Source of the DNA: Haloarcula sebkhae
GTDB lineage: Archaea > Halobacteriota > Halobacteria > Halobacteriales > Haloarculaceae
Direction of reading: 5' to 3'
Assembly: GCF_014647415.1 (NCBI RefSeq)
Contig: NZ_BMPD01000005.1
Coordinates: forward strand, 62,001-126,000
Length of the DNA stretch: 64,000 nucleotides
Every line of letters begins with the position of its first letter. The stretch's first letter is position 1. Shown here one piece after another: positions 54,070-62,769 of this stretch. A model generated the notes under the pieces. The model searched no databases. It was given only the letters and a program-made list of their open reading frames with translations, and had not been told where the DNA came from. The position numbers were made by a program, and so were the translations under genes.

Positions 54070-54550
54070 CTAATTCGATGGACGGCCACGGATGATTGCG
54101 TAGCTCACAAGTATAAAAAACGGTTCGTACCATTCTCGGTTCGCACGACACCACGCGAGGAACCCCGCAACACCCTTATCGTCCGACTTGACTCGTAGCC
54201 GAGTACCGCTGACATTCTCAAGCAGTCGGCGTGGATGTGTTCTGCGTCGACATTGTACCACTCGACCGATCCACAGCTCCGGGGCCACCTGATCTCGGAT
54301 TTCCTCGGCAGCGTCAAGATTTTCGTAGTATTCATCCTTTGGAGGTTTTCTTCCTCACCGTCAACACTATTTCTCTCTAGCAACCGTACGTTCGCTTCCA
54401 TGACATTCTCCACTAAGGAGAAGTCCTGAGTCTGCGTGCCGTCGCTGTACACGACCGGTGACCCACCATTCAAGCGCTGGAAAAGCGAGCTTACACGCTC
54501 TCGCTCGCACGGGCACCAACAGAACACCGACTTGAAGTGTCTGAGGCGAT
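54070..54550 (-). pseudogene. C-terminal remnant of a GalE-like NAD-dependent sugar epimerase
   Basis: The minus strand shows LFQRLNGGSPVVYSDGTQTQ with DFSLVENVMEANVRLLE, the typical sugar-epimerase substrate loop, in one frame. ENLDAAEEIRDQVAPELWIG follows in another, then AEHIHADCLRMSAVLGYESS back in the first, and VAGFLAWCRANREWYEPF in a further frame. At least three frame changes make it dead. The N-terminal Rossmann half is absent. Extended SDR epimerases of this type make UDP-Gal/GlcNAc-type donors, so the island once had its own epimerase. Confidence 0.78.
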
Positions 54551-54990
54551 AACACATATGGGCGGTCGAAACAATAGGCTGCAATTTTTACGTCTGTGTT
54601 AACTAAATCATCACGTCACGGCGATGATGAGTCAGATCATCGGTAGCGACACATTCGGATGGCTTAGACACATAGTAATGATAATAGATACAGAGGTGAC
54701 GCGTACTTTTTACCGTTGACAATTGCCGTGCGGACTGAATTGAATACGTTGATGAGATCGTTGAATCGACCCCTGTGACAAGTAATATGTTACTTCTCTC
54801 ATGGAATCCGATCATAGACTCCGTCAGTTCAGCTGTGTATAACTCTCGAGAAATCGCCGTAAACACTGCCGACACCAGTAAACGTTGCCAGAGAGAATAG
54901 ATTTCGTATACTTTCAACCCACGCTCCCAAGAGAGACCTCAGTAAGAGATATCTTTCGTGTGCTTTCACCGGTTTGCTGGCAATCCCCTT
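54551..54990. other. Non-coding gap inside the decayed right end of the island
   Basis: 440 AT-rich bases between two pseudogenes. An open frame at 54603-54917 (minus) has no recognisable domain. No terminal repeats, transposase motifs or tRNA seen. Confidence 0.4.
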
Positions 54991-55860
54991 TCAACCCTCT
55001 AAGATGATCGCCGGATCAAGATCAAGTTCGTACTCATAGCAGTGTCCACCCGCCCGTCCTCTGTTTCTACCTTTCGATTGATAATTAAGAAAATTGACAT
55101 ATTCTGGAGATGGTTATGCATTCGCCAACGGACGAGCGGATCGACATTGGACCCCTCTGCGACACGTCGAGACAGGGTATACAAATCGCGGATCCGCGCC
55201 GGGATCTCCTGCTCAAAAACTGTAACATTGCCACGAGCGCGAGGTGACCATGTTTCGTCAACTCACGCACCCCGTGCTCGGCTTGGTTCTGTTCGAGTTT
55301 CTCACGAGCCTGATGAACGTGATCCTCTGCCAGTCACCCCCATCGTTCGCCCGTTCGATCTCACCAGATTTTTTATAGAAAACCCAATACCTAACGGGCG
55401 TTGCCCGTGTCCTGCGCCGCGATGGCGGCACACAACGCGATCACTACATCGTCCACTGCGTCGTCGTCCATCGAACCGGCTACTCACTTTTCGAGAATAG
55501 CCCGTAATTCCGTGTCGTTATACGGTGTGAAGTGTATCACTTCCTCGCAGAGGGTGTGTTTCACTCTTGTAGAAAGATCAGCGCGGAATCCGAAATCATT
55601 GCTGATGCCTATCACGCCCGACTTCGGCTTCCAGAGGTAGCCCTTCGACCGGACTCACGGAATCTCATACAGAATCTCGCCGAGAACGGGGGAATCGTCC
55701 CGCCGATCTGATCGAGTTCTTTGTACAGGATGTCGAACACGCGTTGCTCTGGATATCCGGTCGTGCTGATCCAGTTGCGCTCAGCCAAGCGGTGAAGTTG
55801 AGAGAGGCAGTGTCAATCAACTGCTCGACGGCACATGGTACCCAAGATTGTCCGACGGGA
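54991..55860 (-). pseudogene. Remnant of an Orc1/Cdc6 replication initiator
   Basis: Minus-strand pieces in order: [75 protein letters not shown], then weakly [64 protein letters not shown] and a C-terminus [19 protein letters not shown] before a stop at 54991. These match, in order, the AAA+ sensor 1 region (GISND), the lid, and the winged-helix domain of haloarchaeal Orc1/Cdc6. Many frame changes and stops; the Walker A half is missing. It marks a lost replicon or origin-linked initiator. Confidence 0.8.
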
Positions 55861-55959
55861 ATTTTCTATCAGACGAGATTATTCTATACCGAGAGGTAGG
55901 TGAGCAAGCGATTCGATAAAGTGACTATCAATATAGTATCTCGATTTTTCAGACACTAT

Positions 55960-55978
55960 CTATATAGTAATAATGTCC
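55960..55978 (+). promoter_or_regulatory. TATA element for the HTH-10 gene
   Basis: TATCTATATAGTAATAATG, with CTATATAG centred about 36 bases before the ATG at 56005, in an otherwise AT-rich leader. Expected transcript start is close to 55995, leaving a 5' leader of about 10 bases. Confidence 0.45.
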
Positions 55979-56004
55979 TTGTGCACGATTCGTTTGGTGT
56001 CCAT

Positions 56005-56763
56005 ATGCGCAATACCGGCGACCAGGGGTCAGCGGCCGAGGCAAACCAGCCAGTCGATGGTGGTGGATACGGGCCGGCAAGCCCATCGGAGACGGATGGG
56101 ACGTCACAGAAGAAAAGCCTCGGTGTTGATCTATGCCTGAGTCATCCGGAGCTGATTCTGACGGAGGCAATCGAGAGCAGTCCGGACGTGACAGTCCGTC
56201 CGGAGCAAATGGTCAGCGACGGTACGTCGAGTTTTCTGGTGATAGAGGCCGCAGGTGAGACACTCGACCAGTTCGAAACAGCACTGGCGAGGGATAGCAC
56301 AGTGTGTGACCTCATCGTGTTAGACTGGACGGAAACGAATCGCGTCTATCGCGTCGAGGTGGCCGACAGCGCCGTCTGGGTCATGCCCTCGCTCGTCCGT
56401 GCTGGTGGCCGTGCGCTCGACATCGAGGGGACAGGTGGACAGTGGCTGGTACACGCACAGTTTCGGTCGCGGGCAGCACTGTCGCAGTTTCGATCCGAGT
56501 GCGCTGAACGGAATATCACATTTAGACTTGACCGACTGTACTGGACCTCCGAAGAAGCAAACGCCGGTGCATGTGGGCTGACCGCAGATCAGCAAGTCGC
56601 ACTCGAGACAGCACACAGAGAGGGGTATTTCGACGTGCCCCGTGGTATCTCACAGGCTGAGCTGGCGGACAAGCTCGATATTTCACCATCGGCGATGTCA
56701 CAGCGGATTCGGCGCGGGATGGATCAGGTCGTTGGGTCAGAGCTCGGACTATCCGATGAGTAA
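56005..56763 (+). CDS. HTH-10 family (bacterio-opsin activator-like) transcription regulator
   Basis: 252 residues from ATG at 56005 (MRNTGDQGSAAEANQPVDGG); the frame back to 55900 reads through AT-rich non-haloarchaeal sequence. After a 40-residue disordered start comes the Bat-type sensor-like domain (LGVDLCLSHPELILTEAIES onward), and the C-terminal HTH-10 has LTADQQVALETAHREGYFDV, PRGISQAELADKLDISPSAM and SQRIRRGMDQVV. Haloarchaeal HTH-10 proteins regulate diverse metabolic genes. It immediately follows the decayed island and begins the regulator cluster. Confidence 0.88.
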   Translation: MRNTGDQGSAAEANQPVDGGGYGPASPSETDGTSQKKSLGVDLCLSHPELILTEAIESSPDVTVRPEQMVSDGTSSFLVIEAAGETLDQFETALARDSTVCDLIVLDWTETNRVYRVEVADSAVWVMPSLVRAGGRALDIEGTGGQWLVHAQFRSRAALSQFRSECAERNITFRLDRLYWTSEEANAGACGLTADQQVALETAHREGYFDVPRGISQAELADKLDISPSAMSQRIRRGMDQVVGSELGLSDE

Positions 56764-56871
56764 GTAGTTGGGACGCGGAGGGAACTGTCGCTGAATTATC
56801 AGGCGTGCCTAGAGGTGACAAGGAGATTATGTGCCAAAAAGGATATTGTCCCGGTGTGACACTCGTACTGT

Positions 56872-58575
56872 ATGAGACACCGTATCGTGAGCGGGATCTG
56901 CGCTTTACTCCTCCTCTTGACAGTCGCATCTGTCTCCGTAGGTGTCGCTTCCGCAGCGGACGCCGGGCAGTATGCTGAATACACAGCGACAGGCAACGAA
57001 ACGGCGCCAGCGATCCAATCGGTTGAGCCCACACAGGCTGCTGCAGACGGGCCGAACGGAACCGCGTTCGTCTGGGAACGGATAGACGGTGAGCGGGTCG
57101 GCGGGTATCGGGTCGCAGTGACCGTTAGTTCGCCGCAAGAAAACCTCTCAGTCTGTGCGCATGCGAACGGGTCGTCAACCTGTACGTCGGTCGGCCCGAA
57201 CGAAACTGCAGCCTTCACGACCCCCGGAACGGCGGGGCTTGATCACCTCTCTGTCTCGCTCTACAACACGAGCTCTAACACCACGCTAGATCGGCAGTCG
57301 GTGTCTCTACAGCCGATTCAGCGTGCCGGTGATATTGACGACGACGGGCTCAACAACAGCAACGAGGTCTCTCAGGGGACAAATCTCACTGATGCTGACA
57401 CTGACGGCGACGGGCTGATGGATGGTGCGGAGGTTCACCAGCACGGGACGGATCCTACGGCCGCAGACACTGACGAAGACGGTGTTGCAGACAGGACTGA
57501 AATTCAACAGGGTACCGACCCGCGACAGGGTGACACGGACGGCGACGGGCTGTCGGACGAACGCGAACTGTCACTCGGGACGAATCCGACCGTCGTCGAT
57601 ACGGACGGCGATGGGCTGTCCGACCAGCGAGAGGCATCCGGCAAGACCGACCCGACCGACGCAGACACGGACGACGACGGCGTCGCCGACGGGCGGGAGC
57701 TGGAGGTCGGTACGAACCCGGTACAGGCTGACACTGATGCCGACGAGGTCGCCGACGGGCGAGAGTTGGCCATAGGCACGGACCCGACAGTCGCGGACAC
57801 CGACGGAGATGGGGTAACAGACGGGAGAGAGCTTGAAGCGGGCACCGCGCCCACCGAGAGCGATACGGACAATGACGGCCTCAACGACGGAAAGGAACTG
57901 GCGGCTGGAATGTCCCCAACCACCGCCGACACGGACGGCGATGGTCTCAGCGACGGGCGCGAGATTTCAGACCTCGGAACGGACCCGCTCGCGGCCGATT
58001 CGGACGGTGACTTCCTGACTGATCGGCAGGAAGTCACCTGGGGAACGAATCCGAACAGCGTACTGACGCCAGCCTGGGTGACGAGCTCCCTTCTTGGGTT
58101 CCTCATCGGAATCGGGCTGACAGTCGTAGCGATCGGGCGCGGCTGGGTCACGGAGCTTACCGTGGCGGCCAGACTGTACATCTATCGCCGCCTCGAACTG
58201 GACCGAGAGGTAATTGAGGTCAACCATGAAATCGAGGCGACGGACAGGGTGGCCGAAGCTGACCAGCCAGACATCGACGCGGATACCGCCGCTGAAGCCT
58301 TCGAGCAGGCCGAAAAGGAACTCACCCCCGACGCACAGCTCGTGAAGCTGATGTTGCAAGTCGAGAATGGCCGTCTGCACCAGACCGACATCGTCGAGGC
58401 GACGGACTGGTCGAAAGCGAAGGTTAGCCGTCTCCTTTCGCGGATGGCCGATAACGACGAGATAGTAAAGATCCGGCTCGGAAGAGAGAACCTCATCTGT
58501 CTGGAGCGGGCAAAGCCCGCCGCGGCGAACTCGCCACATACGGGCGATATCAAGCCGCCGACGCCCGGCGGATAA
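56872..58575 (+). CDS. Exported calcium-repeat protein with one transmembrane helix and cytoplasmic winged helix
   Basis: 567 residues. A signal peptide lies at 1-29 (MRHRIVSGICALLLLLTVAS), a small beta domain with Asn-glycosylation-type sites follows to 150, and about eleven thrombospondin type 3 repeats of 22 residues occupy 153-395 (pattern DTDGDGLSDGRE, Asp-rich calcium sites; two copies degenerate). A membrane helix sits at 402-424, then a cytoplasmic linker. A winged helix occupies 485-546 (NGRLHQTDIVEATDWSKAKV, then SRLLSRMADNDEIVKIRLGR). The layout is that of a one-component transmembrane regulator sensing outside the cell. Target genes unknown. It lies 108 bases after the HTH-10 gene on the same strand. 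Confidence 0.88.
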   Translation: MRHRIVSGICALLLLLTVASVSVGVASAADAGQYAEYTATGNETAPAIQSVEPTQAAADGPNGTAFVWERIDGERVGGYRVAVTVSSPQENLSVCAHANGSSTCTSVGPNETAAFTTPGTAGLDHLSVSLYNTSSNTTLDRQSVSLQPIQRAGDIDDDGLNNSNEVSQGTNLTDADTDGDGLMDGAEVHQHGTDPTAADTDEDGVADRTEIQQGTDPRQGDTDGDGLSDERELSLGTNPTVVDTDGDGLSDQREASGKTDPTDADTDDDGVADGRELEVGTNPVQADTDADEVADGRELAIGTDPTVADTDGDGVTDGRELEAGTAPTESDTDNDGLNDGKELAAGMSPTTADTDGDGLSDGREISDLGTDPLAADSDGDFLTDRQEVTWGTNPNSVLTPAWVTSSLLGFLIGIGLTVVAIGRGWVTELTVAARLYIYRRLELDREVIEVNHEIEATDRVAEADQPDIDADTAAEAFEQAEKELTPDAQLVKLMLQVENGRLHQTDIVEATDWSKAKVSRLLSRMADNDEIVKIRLGRENLICLERAKPAAANSPHTGDIKPPTPGG

Positions 58576-59058
58576 ACCGGCTCACATCCCAGATAGCCGG
58601 TCGATAGTGGCATCACTGTTCACTACCGGCGCTTTTCAGGTGTGCCTCCGTCACCTGCAACTGTTCGCCCTGTCACAACAGTCGTAACTGAAGCCACACC
58701 GATAGCCGGCAGACATATGGAAGCGATAATTTCCGGCTTTTTGACCCTTCCATACCCAACAAACGGCAGAATTGGCCCGAGATACAACGCCTGACGCGAC
58801 TGCACGTATGTATATTTGCAGATCTTATTTGCCGTTGTAGCGGTGAAACAATTTAGTATGCTGTGTGAAACAGCAGTGGAAAAGAGTTCTTGAGCCGAAA
58901 CCTCGTCAAATATGCGTAACGCCTTTACAACGCCGTTTAATCGCGCGTTGGTCCCGGGTAAGTCGGCCATTATCCACCCGTTAAATCGGTGAAACAGCCG
59001 CAATCGGCGGAACAGTCGATCCGGTATATGTCGGTTGCTGGAAAAGGAACGAGCGAAC
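58576..59058. other. Intergenic region with regulatory-looking AT-rich patches
   Basis: 483 bases before the DUF7344 gene. No open frame of haloarchaeal composition on either strand; the 223-residue minus frame covering it is an antisense shadow of the next gene. AT-rich patches at about 58806-58860 may hold promoter elements. Nothing else recognised. Confidence 0.5.
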
Positions 59059-59769
59059 ATGTCGATAGCTGAAACGACTTCCGAACCCACGACAACTGAG
59101 GCCGAAGAGTCCGCGACAGAGGAGTCGTCTGCGGAGTCCACATCGGGCGACGAACTCACCCGCGACGACCTCTTCCACGTCCTCCAGTGTCGTCGACGCC
59201 GCCTGGTCCTCAAGTACCTCCACGAACACCCCGGCGACGAGCCGGCCGATATGAGCGACATCGCAGAACATATCGCGGCGCTGGAACATGACACGACGGT
59301 CGACTCGCTCCGCTCGAAACAGCGCCAGCGCGTCTACATCGCGCTATACCAGTCTCACCTCCCGAAGATGGACGACGCGGGCGTCATCAACTACAATCAG
59401 GATCGCGGACTCGTCGAAGCGACCGCACTCGCGGACTCTTTCGACGGGTATCTGGACGAGGAACCATCGCTCCTGTCGACGCCGGCTTCGGAGTCGACGC
59501 CGTCAGCCGGGCCCGTGACTGATCATAATCGGACAGGTACTCACACGTCAACCGACGAGCGCTGGGCGGGTCGGTATCTCGGGACTGCGTGTGCCGCACT
59601 GATTGCGGTTAGTGGACTCGCACTCAGCGGGATCACAGTGCCGGGCGTCGCAGTCGCGCTCGTCGTGAGCGTAGTGTTCGTAGCGCTGGCGCTGAGCCAC
59701 AGGCTCTCACTGTCGGCACCACAGTCACCTGCTGACCGTCTACGGGCCGCTCTCAGCCAGAAATCGTAA
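59059..59769 (+). CDS. DUF7344-type membrane-anchored regulator-like protein
   Basis: 236 residues from ATG at 59059 (MSIAETTSEPTTTEAEESAT); the eight-residue longer frame is not needed. An acidic tail of 35 residues is followed by the DUF7344-type helical domain: DDLFHVLQCRRRRLVLKYLH, DMSDIAEHIAALEHDTTVDS, RVYIALYQSHLPKMDDAGVI and NYNQDRGLVEAT, a winged-helix-like fold. Two C-terminal membrane helices at about 177-195 and 197-216. Such proteins are numerous in haloarchaea and are thought to be membrane-tethered DNA-binding regulators; not proven. Confidence 0.85.
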   Translation: MSIAETTSEPTTTEAEESATEESSAESTSGDELTRDDLFHVLQCRRRRLVLKYLHEHPGDEPADMSDIAEHIAALEHDTTVDSLRSKQRQRVYIALYQSHLPKMDDAGVINYNQDRGLVEATALADSFDGYLDEEPSLLSTPASESTPSAGPVTDHNRTGTHTSTDERWAGRYLGTACAALIAVSGLALSGITVPGVAVALVVSVVFVALALSHRLSLSAPQSPADRLRAALSQKS

Positions 59770-59823
59770 GCTCGCACTGGACAGATGCGTACACACAGCG
59801 GTACGTTCGGAGGGCGATAACGA

Positions 59824-60381
59824 ATGGCGCCGACAGTCGAACTCGATGCAACACTCGACGCCGGAGAGACGACTGTGTCCCCAGACCAGACCGGCCTCGC
59901 TGACGCGACGCTATTCGATCTTCTCGGTGACGAGCGCCGCCGCACATGTTTGCACTGTCTTGCTGAACACGAGACAGTGCTATCTGTAAGCACTCTAAGT
60001 GAACAGGTGACGCGCGCGATCGCTGATACAGAGACTGAAAGTGGGACTCTACGACAGCATGTACATTTCACTCTGTCAGACACACCTGTCCAGACTCGAC
60101 GCTGGCGGGCTAGTAGAGTACGAGCAAGACCGAAAGCGGATCAGGCATGGACCCGGATCGACACTATCAAGGCCCAATTCGACACGGCTTGCATAATCGA
60201 AGAACAGCCAAGCGAGAGTATTTGTGCCGAGACTATCGTACCAATTCTGACGGTGGTGATAGGCGCAGCCGCAATCGCGAATCCACCGGCAGCCAGAACG
60301 GCACTGCTTTTCGGACTCGTTGCGATTCAGCTTCCCGTACTCGTGCTTGCGTCCACATCCACGTCTACAATTAGTTATTAA
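59824..60381 (+). pseudogene. DUF7344-type membrane protein with internal frame disruption
   Basis: The uninterrupted 185-residue frame starts normally (LADATLFDLLGDERRRTCLH, then CLAEHETVLSVSTLSEQVTR) and ends with two membrane helices (VVIGAAAIANPPAARTALLF; LVAIQLPVLVLAST). The central 35 residues are foreign to the family, while the conserved segment YDSMYISLCQTHLSRLDAGG, then LVEYEQDRKRIRHGPGS lies in the next frame from about 60047 to 60160. Two compensating indels, or sequencing errors, would restore a full gene. As written the winged-helix fold is broken. It is 54 bases downstream of the paralogue at 59059. Confidence 0.7.
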
Positions 60382-60648
60382 GCCTGCCCGCGTACGGAAA
60401 GCGATAGCGACACCGAGCAGCGACAGGTCAGTAGTCACCTGCTACTACAGCGAGCGTTCCGCCAAACGGCCGCTGCGTGCTGGCGAGGGCTGCAGACGAG
60501 AGACCGGAGTGACTGTTGAGGCCCAGTTCCTGAGGTCAGGTTCGACGAACGGATCGATGCGAGCGGCCGACAGAAGTAGGCGTCTACCGGACAGATAGCG
60601 GGCGTAAAGAACCACATAATCAAACGGTGGGGAGACAGACGAAGTGTT
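60382..60648. other. Intergenic region, no supported gene
   Basis: 267 bases after the disrupted DUF7344 gene. I see no coding frame of normal composition or RNA gene. An AT-rich ACATAATCAAAC lies about 30 bases before the small frame at 60649 and may be its promoter. Confidence 0.4.
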
Positions 60649-60777
60649 ATGACCGACTATGCCAGTATGCGAAAGGCAATCGAAGAGACCAAGGAATCGT
60701 TCGATGCGGTTGAACGGTTCCAACGTCGGTCAGTCCTCCGTCCCTGGTTAGACGTGCCGCTCCGAAACGAGGTCTGA
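60649..60777 (+). CDS. 42-residue small protein, hypothetical
   Basis: MTDYASMRKAIEETKESFDA, then VERFQRRSVLRPWLDVPLRN and Glu-Val before the stop. Normal haloarchaeal codon use, a helical first half and a Pro/Trp C-terminus. The promoter-like ACATAATC ends about 30 bases upstream. No family recognised, so this is a candidate only. Confidence 0.4.
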   Translation: MTDYASMRKAIEETKESFDAVERFQRRSVLRPWLDVPLRNEV

Positions 60778-60942
60778 GAGATTCGACGGCTGCATCTCGA
60801 TCGGCCCATCAGTACTTATTCACGGTCGGGTTTCGGTGCTTGTCCATCATAATGCTCGGGGCCGCCGTTCGCTGGCCGGATGAAAATACACTTCACCCAT
60901 CGGTGGAAAGCTGGTGGATATGTATCAGGCGGAGGCGCAGCC

Positions 60943-62274
60943 GTGTATATCGTAATCGTCGGTGCGGGCGAAGTCGGCTCGAACATCGCCGAGAGCCTCG
61001 CAGAAAGTCACGAAGTCGCCGTCGTAGATATCGATCCTGAGCGTGTGGAGAGCCTGATGTACGAGGCCGATGTGCTCGGTGTCGAAGGGGATGGTGCGGA
61101 ACTCGACACGCTCGCGGAGGCCGGTATCGAGAAAGCCGACGTTCTCATCGCCAGTACCGACGACGACGAGACGAACATCGTCACCTGTGGGACGGCGGTA
61201 ACGGCGGCCGACCCGTTCACCATTTCCCGCGTCAAGAGCGCGAAGTTCCTCCGGACCTGGGAGAAATCTGGGGGCGCATTCGGCGTGGACCACATGGTTG
61301 CGACGAACCTGCTCACTGCGGAGAATATCGCCCGCGTCATCGGGCTTCCCGGCGCGCGTGACGTGGAAACGTTCGTTGATGGGCAGGTCCAGATGGGAGA
61401 GTTCGGAGTGCGTGAGTCCAGTCCAATCGCGGACCAAACCGTCGCGGAGGCTGACCGCTACGAATCCCTGACCTTCGCTGCCGTATTGCGCGACGACGAG
61501 ATCATTATCCCGCGCGGAGAGACGGTCATCAAGGCAGGCGACGATATCGTCGTCATCGGTAGCCGTGAGAGTGTCCGCCTGTTCGCGACCGAAATCGCGC
61601 CGGAGTCGGATGCGACACAGAACGTCCTCATCGTCGGCGGGAGCGATGTCGGCTATCATACCGCGCGACTGCTTCAGGATCGCGGCATCAAGCCGCGGCT
61701 CATCGAGCAGGACCACGACAGGGCGCGCGAACTCGCGGAGGATCTGCAGGGAACGACCGTGCTGGAGAGTGATGCAACGGACAGCGAATTCCTCGAACAG
61801 GAACACGTTTCAGACGCCGATGCCGTAGTTGCGACGCTTGACAGCGACGAAAAGAACCTCCTAGTGACATTGCTGGCCAAGCGACTCGGTGCAGAGCGAA
61901 CCGTCGCCGTCGTCAACTCCGGCGAGTACGTCGACCTGTTCGAGGCCGTCGGCGTCGACGTGGCTGTCAATCCCCGAGAGACGACTGCCGAGGAGATTAC
62001 GCGGTTCACCCGGGAGTACGACGCGACGAAGGTGGCTATCATCGAATCCGACCGCGCCGAGGTACTGGAAATCGAGGTCTCCGCCGACAGCGTCCTCGCC
62101 GGGCGACCGATCCAGGAGTCGGTACAGGAACTGCCGACCGGCGTTGTCATCGGAGCTATCAGTCGTGGCGGCGAACTGGTCATCCCCCGCGGTGACACCG
62201 TCATCGAACCCGGCGATCACGTCGTGGTGTTCGTTGAGGCCGACTGTCTGGAAGCGGTCAACGACAAATTGTAG
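60943..62274 (+). CDS. trkA: Trk potassium uptake system protein TrkA
   Basis: 443 residues from GTG at 60943 (MYIVIVGAGEVGSNIAESLA); GGAGG seven bases upstream supports this start over the longer frame. Two RCK modules: the first NAD-binding Rossmann fold (GAGEVGSNIAESLAESHEVA) and TrkA-C part, the second beginning VLIVGGSDVGYHTARLLQDR with its own C-terminal part (VVIGAISRGGELVIPRGDTV). It gates the TrkH potassium channel on the cytoplasmic face in response to nucleotides; high potassium uptake is central to salt-in osmoadaptation. TrkH is not adjacent here. Confidence 0.93.
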   Translation: MYIVIVGAGEVGSNIAESLAESHEVAVVDIDPERVESLMYEADVLGVEGDGAELDTLAEAGIEKADVLIASTDDDETNIVTCGTAVTAADPFTISRVKSAKFLRTWEKSGGAFGVDHMVATNLLTAENIARVIGLPGARDVETFVDGQVQMGEFGVRESSPIADQTVAEADRYESLTFAAVLRDDEIIIPRGETVIKAGDDIVVIGSRESVRLFATEIAPESDATQNVLIVGGSDVGYHTARLLQDRGIKPRLIEQDHDRARELAEDLQGTTVLESDATDSEFLEQEHVSDADAVVATLDSDEKNLLVTLLAKRLGAERTVAVVNSGEYVDLFEAVGVDVAVNPRETTAEEITRFTREYDATKVAIIESDRAEVLEIEVSADSVLAGRPIQESVQELPTGVVIGAISRGGELVIPRGDTVIEPGDHVVVFVEADCLEAVNDKL

Positions 62275-62331
62275 CCGTTCCGAAGAAGCCGTGCCCAAGG
62301 GACTAAGCCTGGCTCCCGCCTCAGCTAGTGT

Positions 62332-62643
62332 ATGGCTCCCGTTGCGGACCGTATCGTGCTCTCGTTTGCCCCCAGCACCGCCGATAGGGACCCGTGGTCA
62401 GGCGTCGATACCGAGTGGATAGTCGACGAACTCCGCGGGGACACCTATCAACAGTACCTCCGACGCGCCCATGGCGGAGCGGTGGCCGTCGGCGAGGAGT
62501 GGGCCGAGTTCGTGAGCTGTGGTTGTGCAACGCCACAGGACGTGGTGCTGCGCGTCGAACGCATCGAAGGCGGAGCGGCAGTCGGCGACGCGACGACGCT
62601 GGACGTTCATCCCCGTGACGACGCCGAGGCAGTGTCACAGTAG
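62332..62643 (+). CDS. Uncharacterised haloarchaeal protein
   Basis: 103 residues from ATG at 62332. Contains WSGVDTEWIVDELRGDTYQQ and a Cys-Gly-Cys (FVSCGCATPQDVVLRVERIE) that could be a metal or redox site. No signal peptide. Acidic C-terminus. It lies between trkA and phoU on the same strand, 57 bases after trkA. Family not recognised. Confidence 0.65.
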   Translation: MAPVADRIVLSFAPSTADRDPWSGVDTEWIVDELRGDTYQQYLRRAHGGAVAVGEEWAEFVSCGCATPQDVVLRVERIEGGAAVGDATTLDVHPRDDAEAVSQ

Positions 62644-62769
62644 TCGGTTCTCGCTGTCGAGCATGCCTGTCCCTGCATAGCACGCCCGCTGCTACCGTCA
62701 CGCCGGTCGGTATCGGGAGATATTGGGAGAAGGGAAAGGCTGATGCATACCACCAGCACATTCCGGACT

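Noticed and set aside
54603-54917. 104-residue minus-strand frame between pseudogenes
   Set aside because: No recognisable motif and located in decayed AT-rich sequence.
57325-58060. Regular DNA repeats considered as a CRISPR or satellite array
   Set aside because: Period of about 66 bases is the 22-residue calcium repeat in coding frame; units differ at silent and variable positions and there are no spacers.
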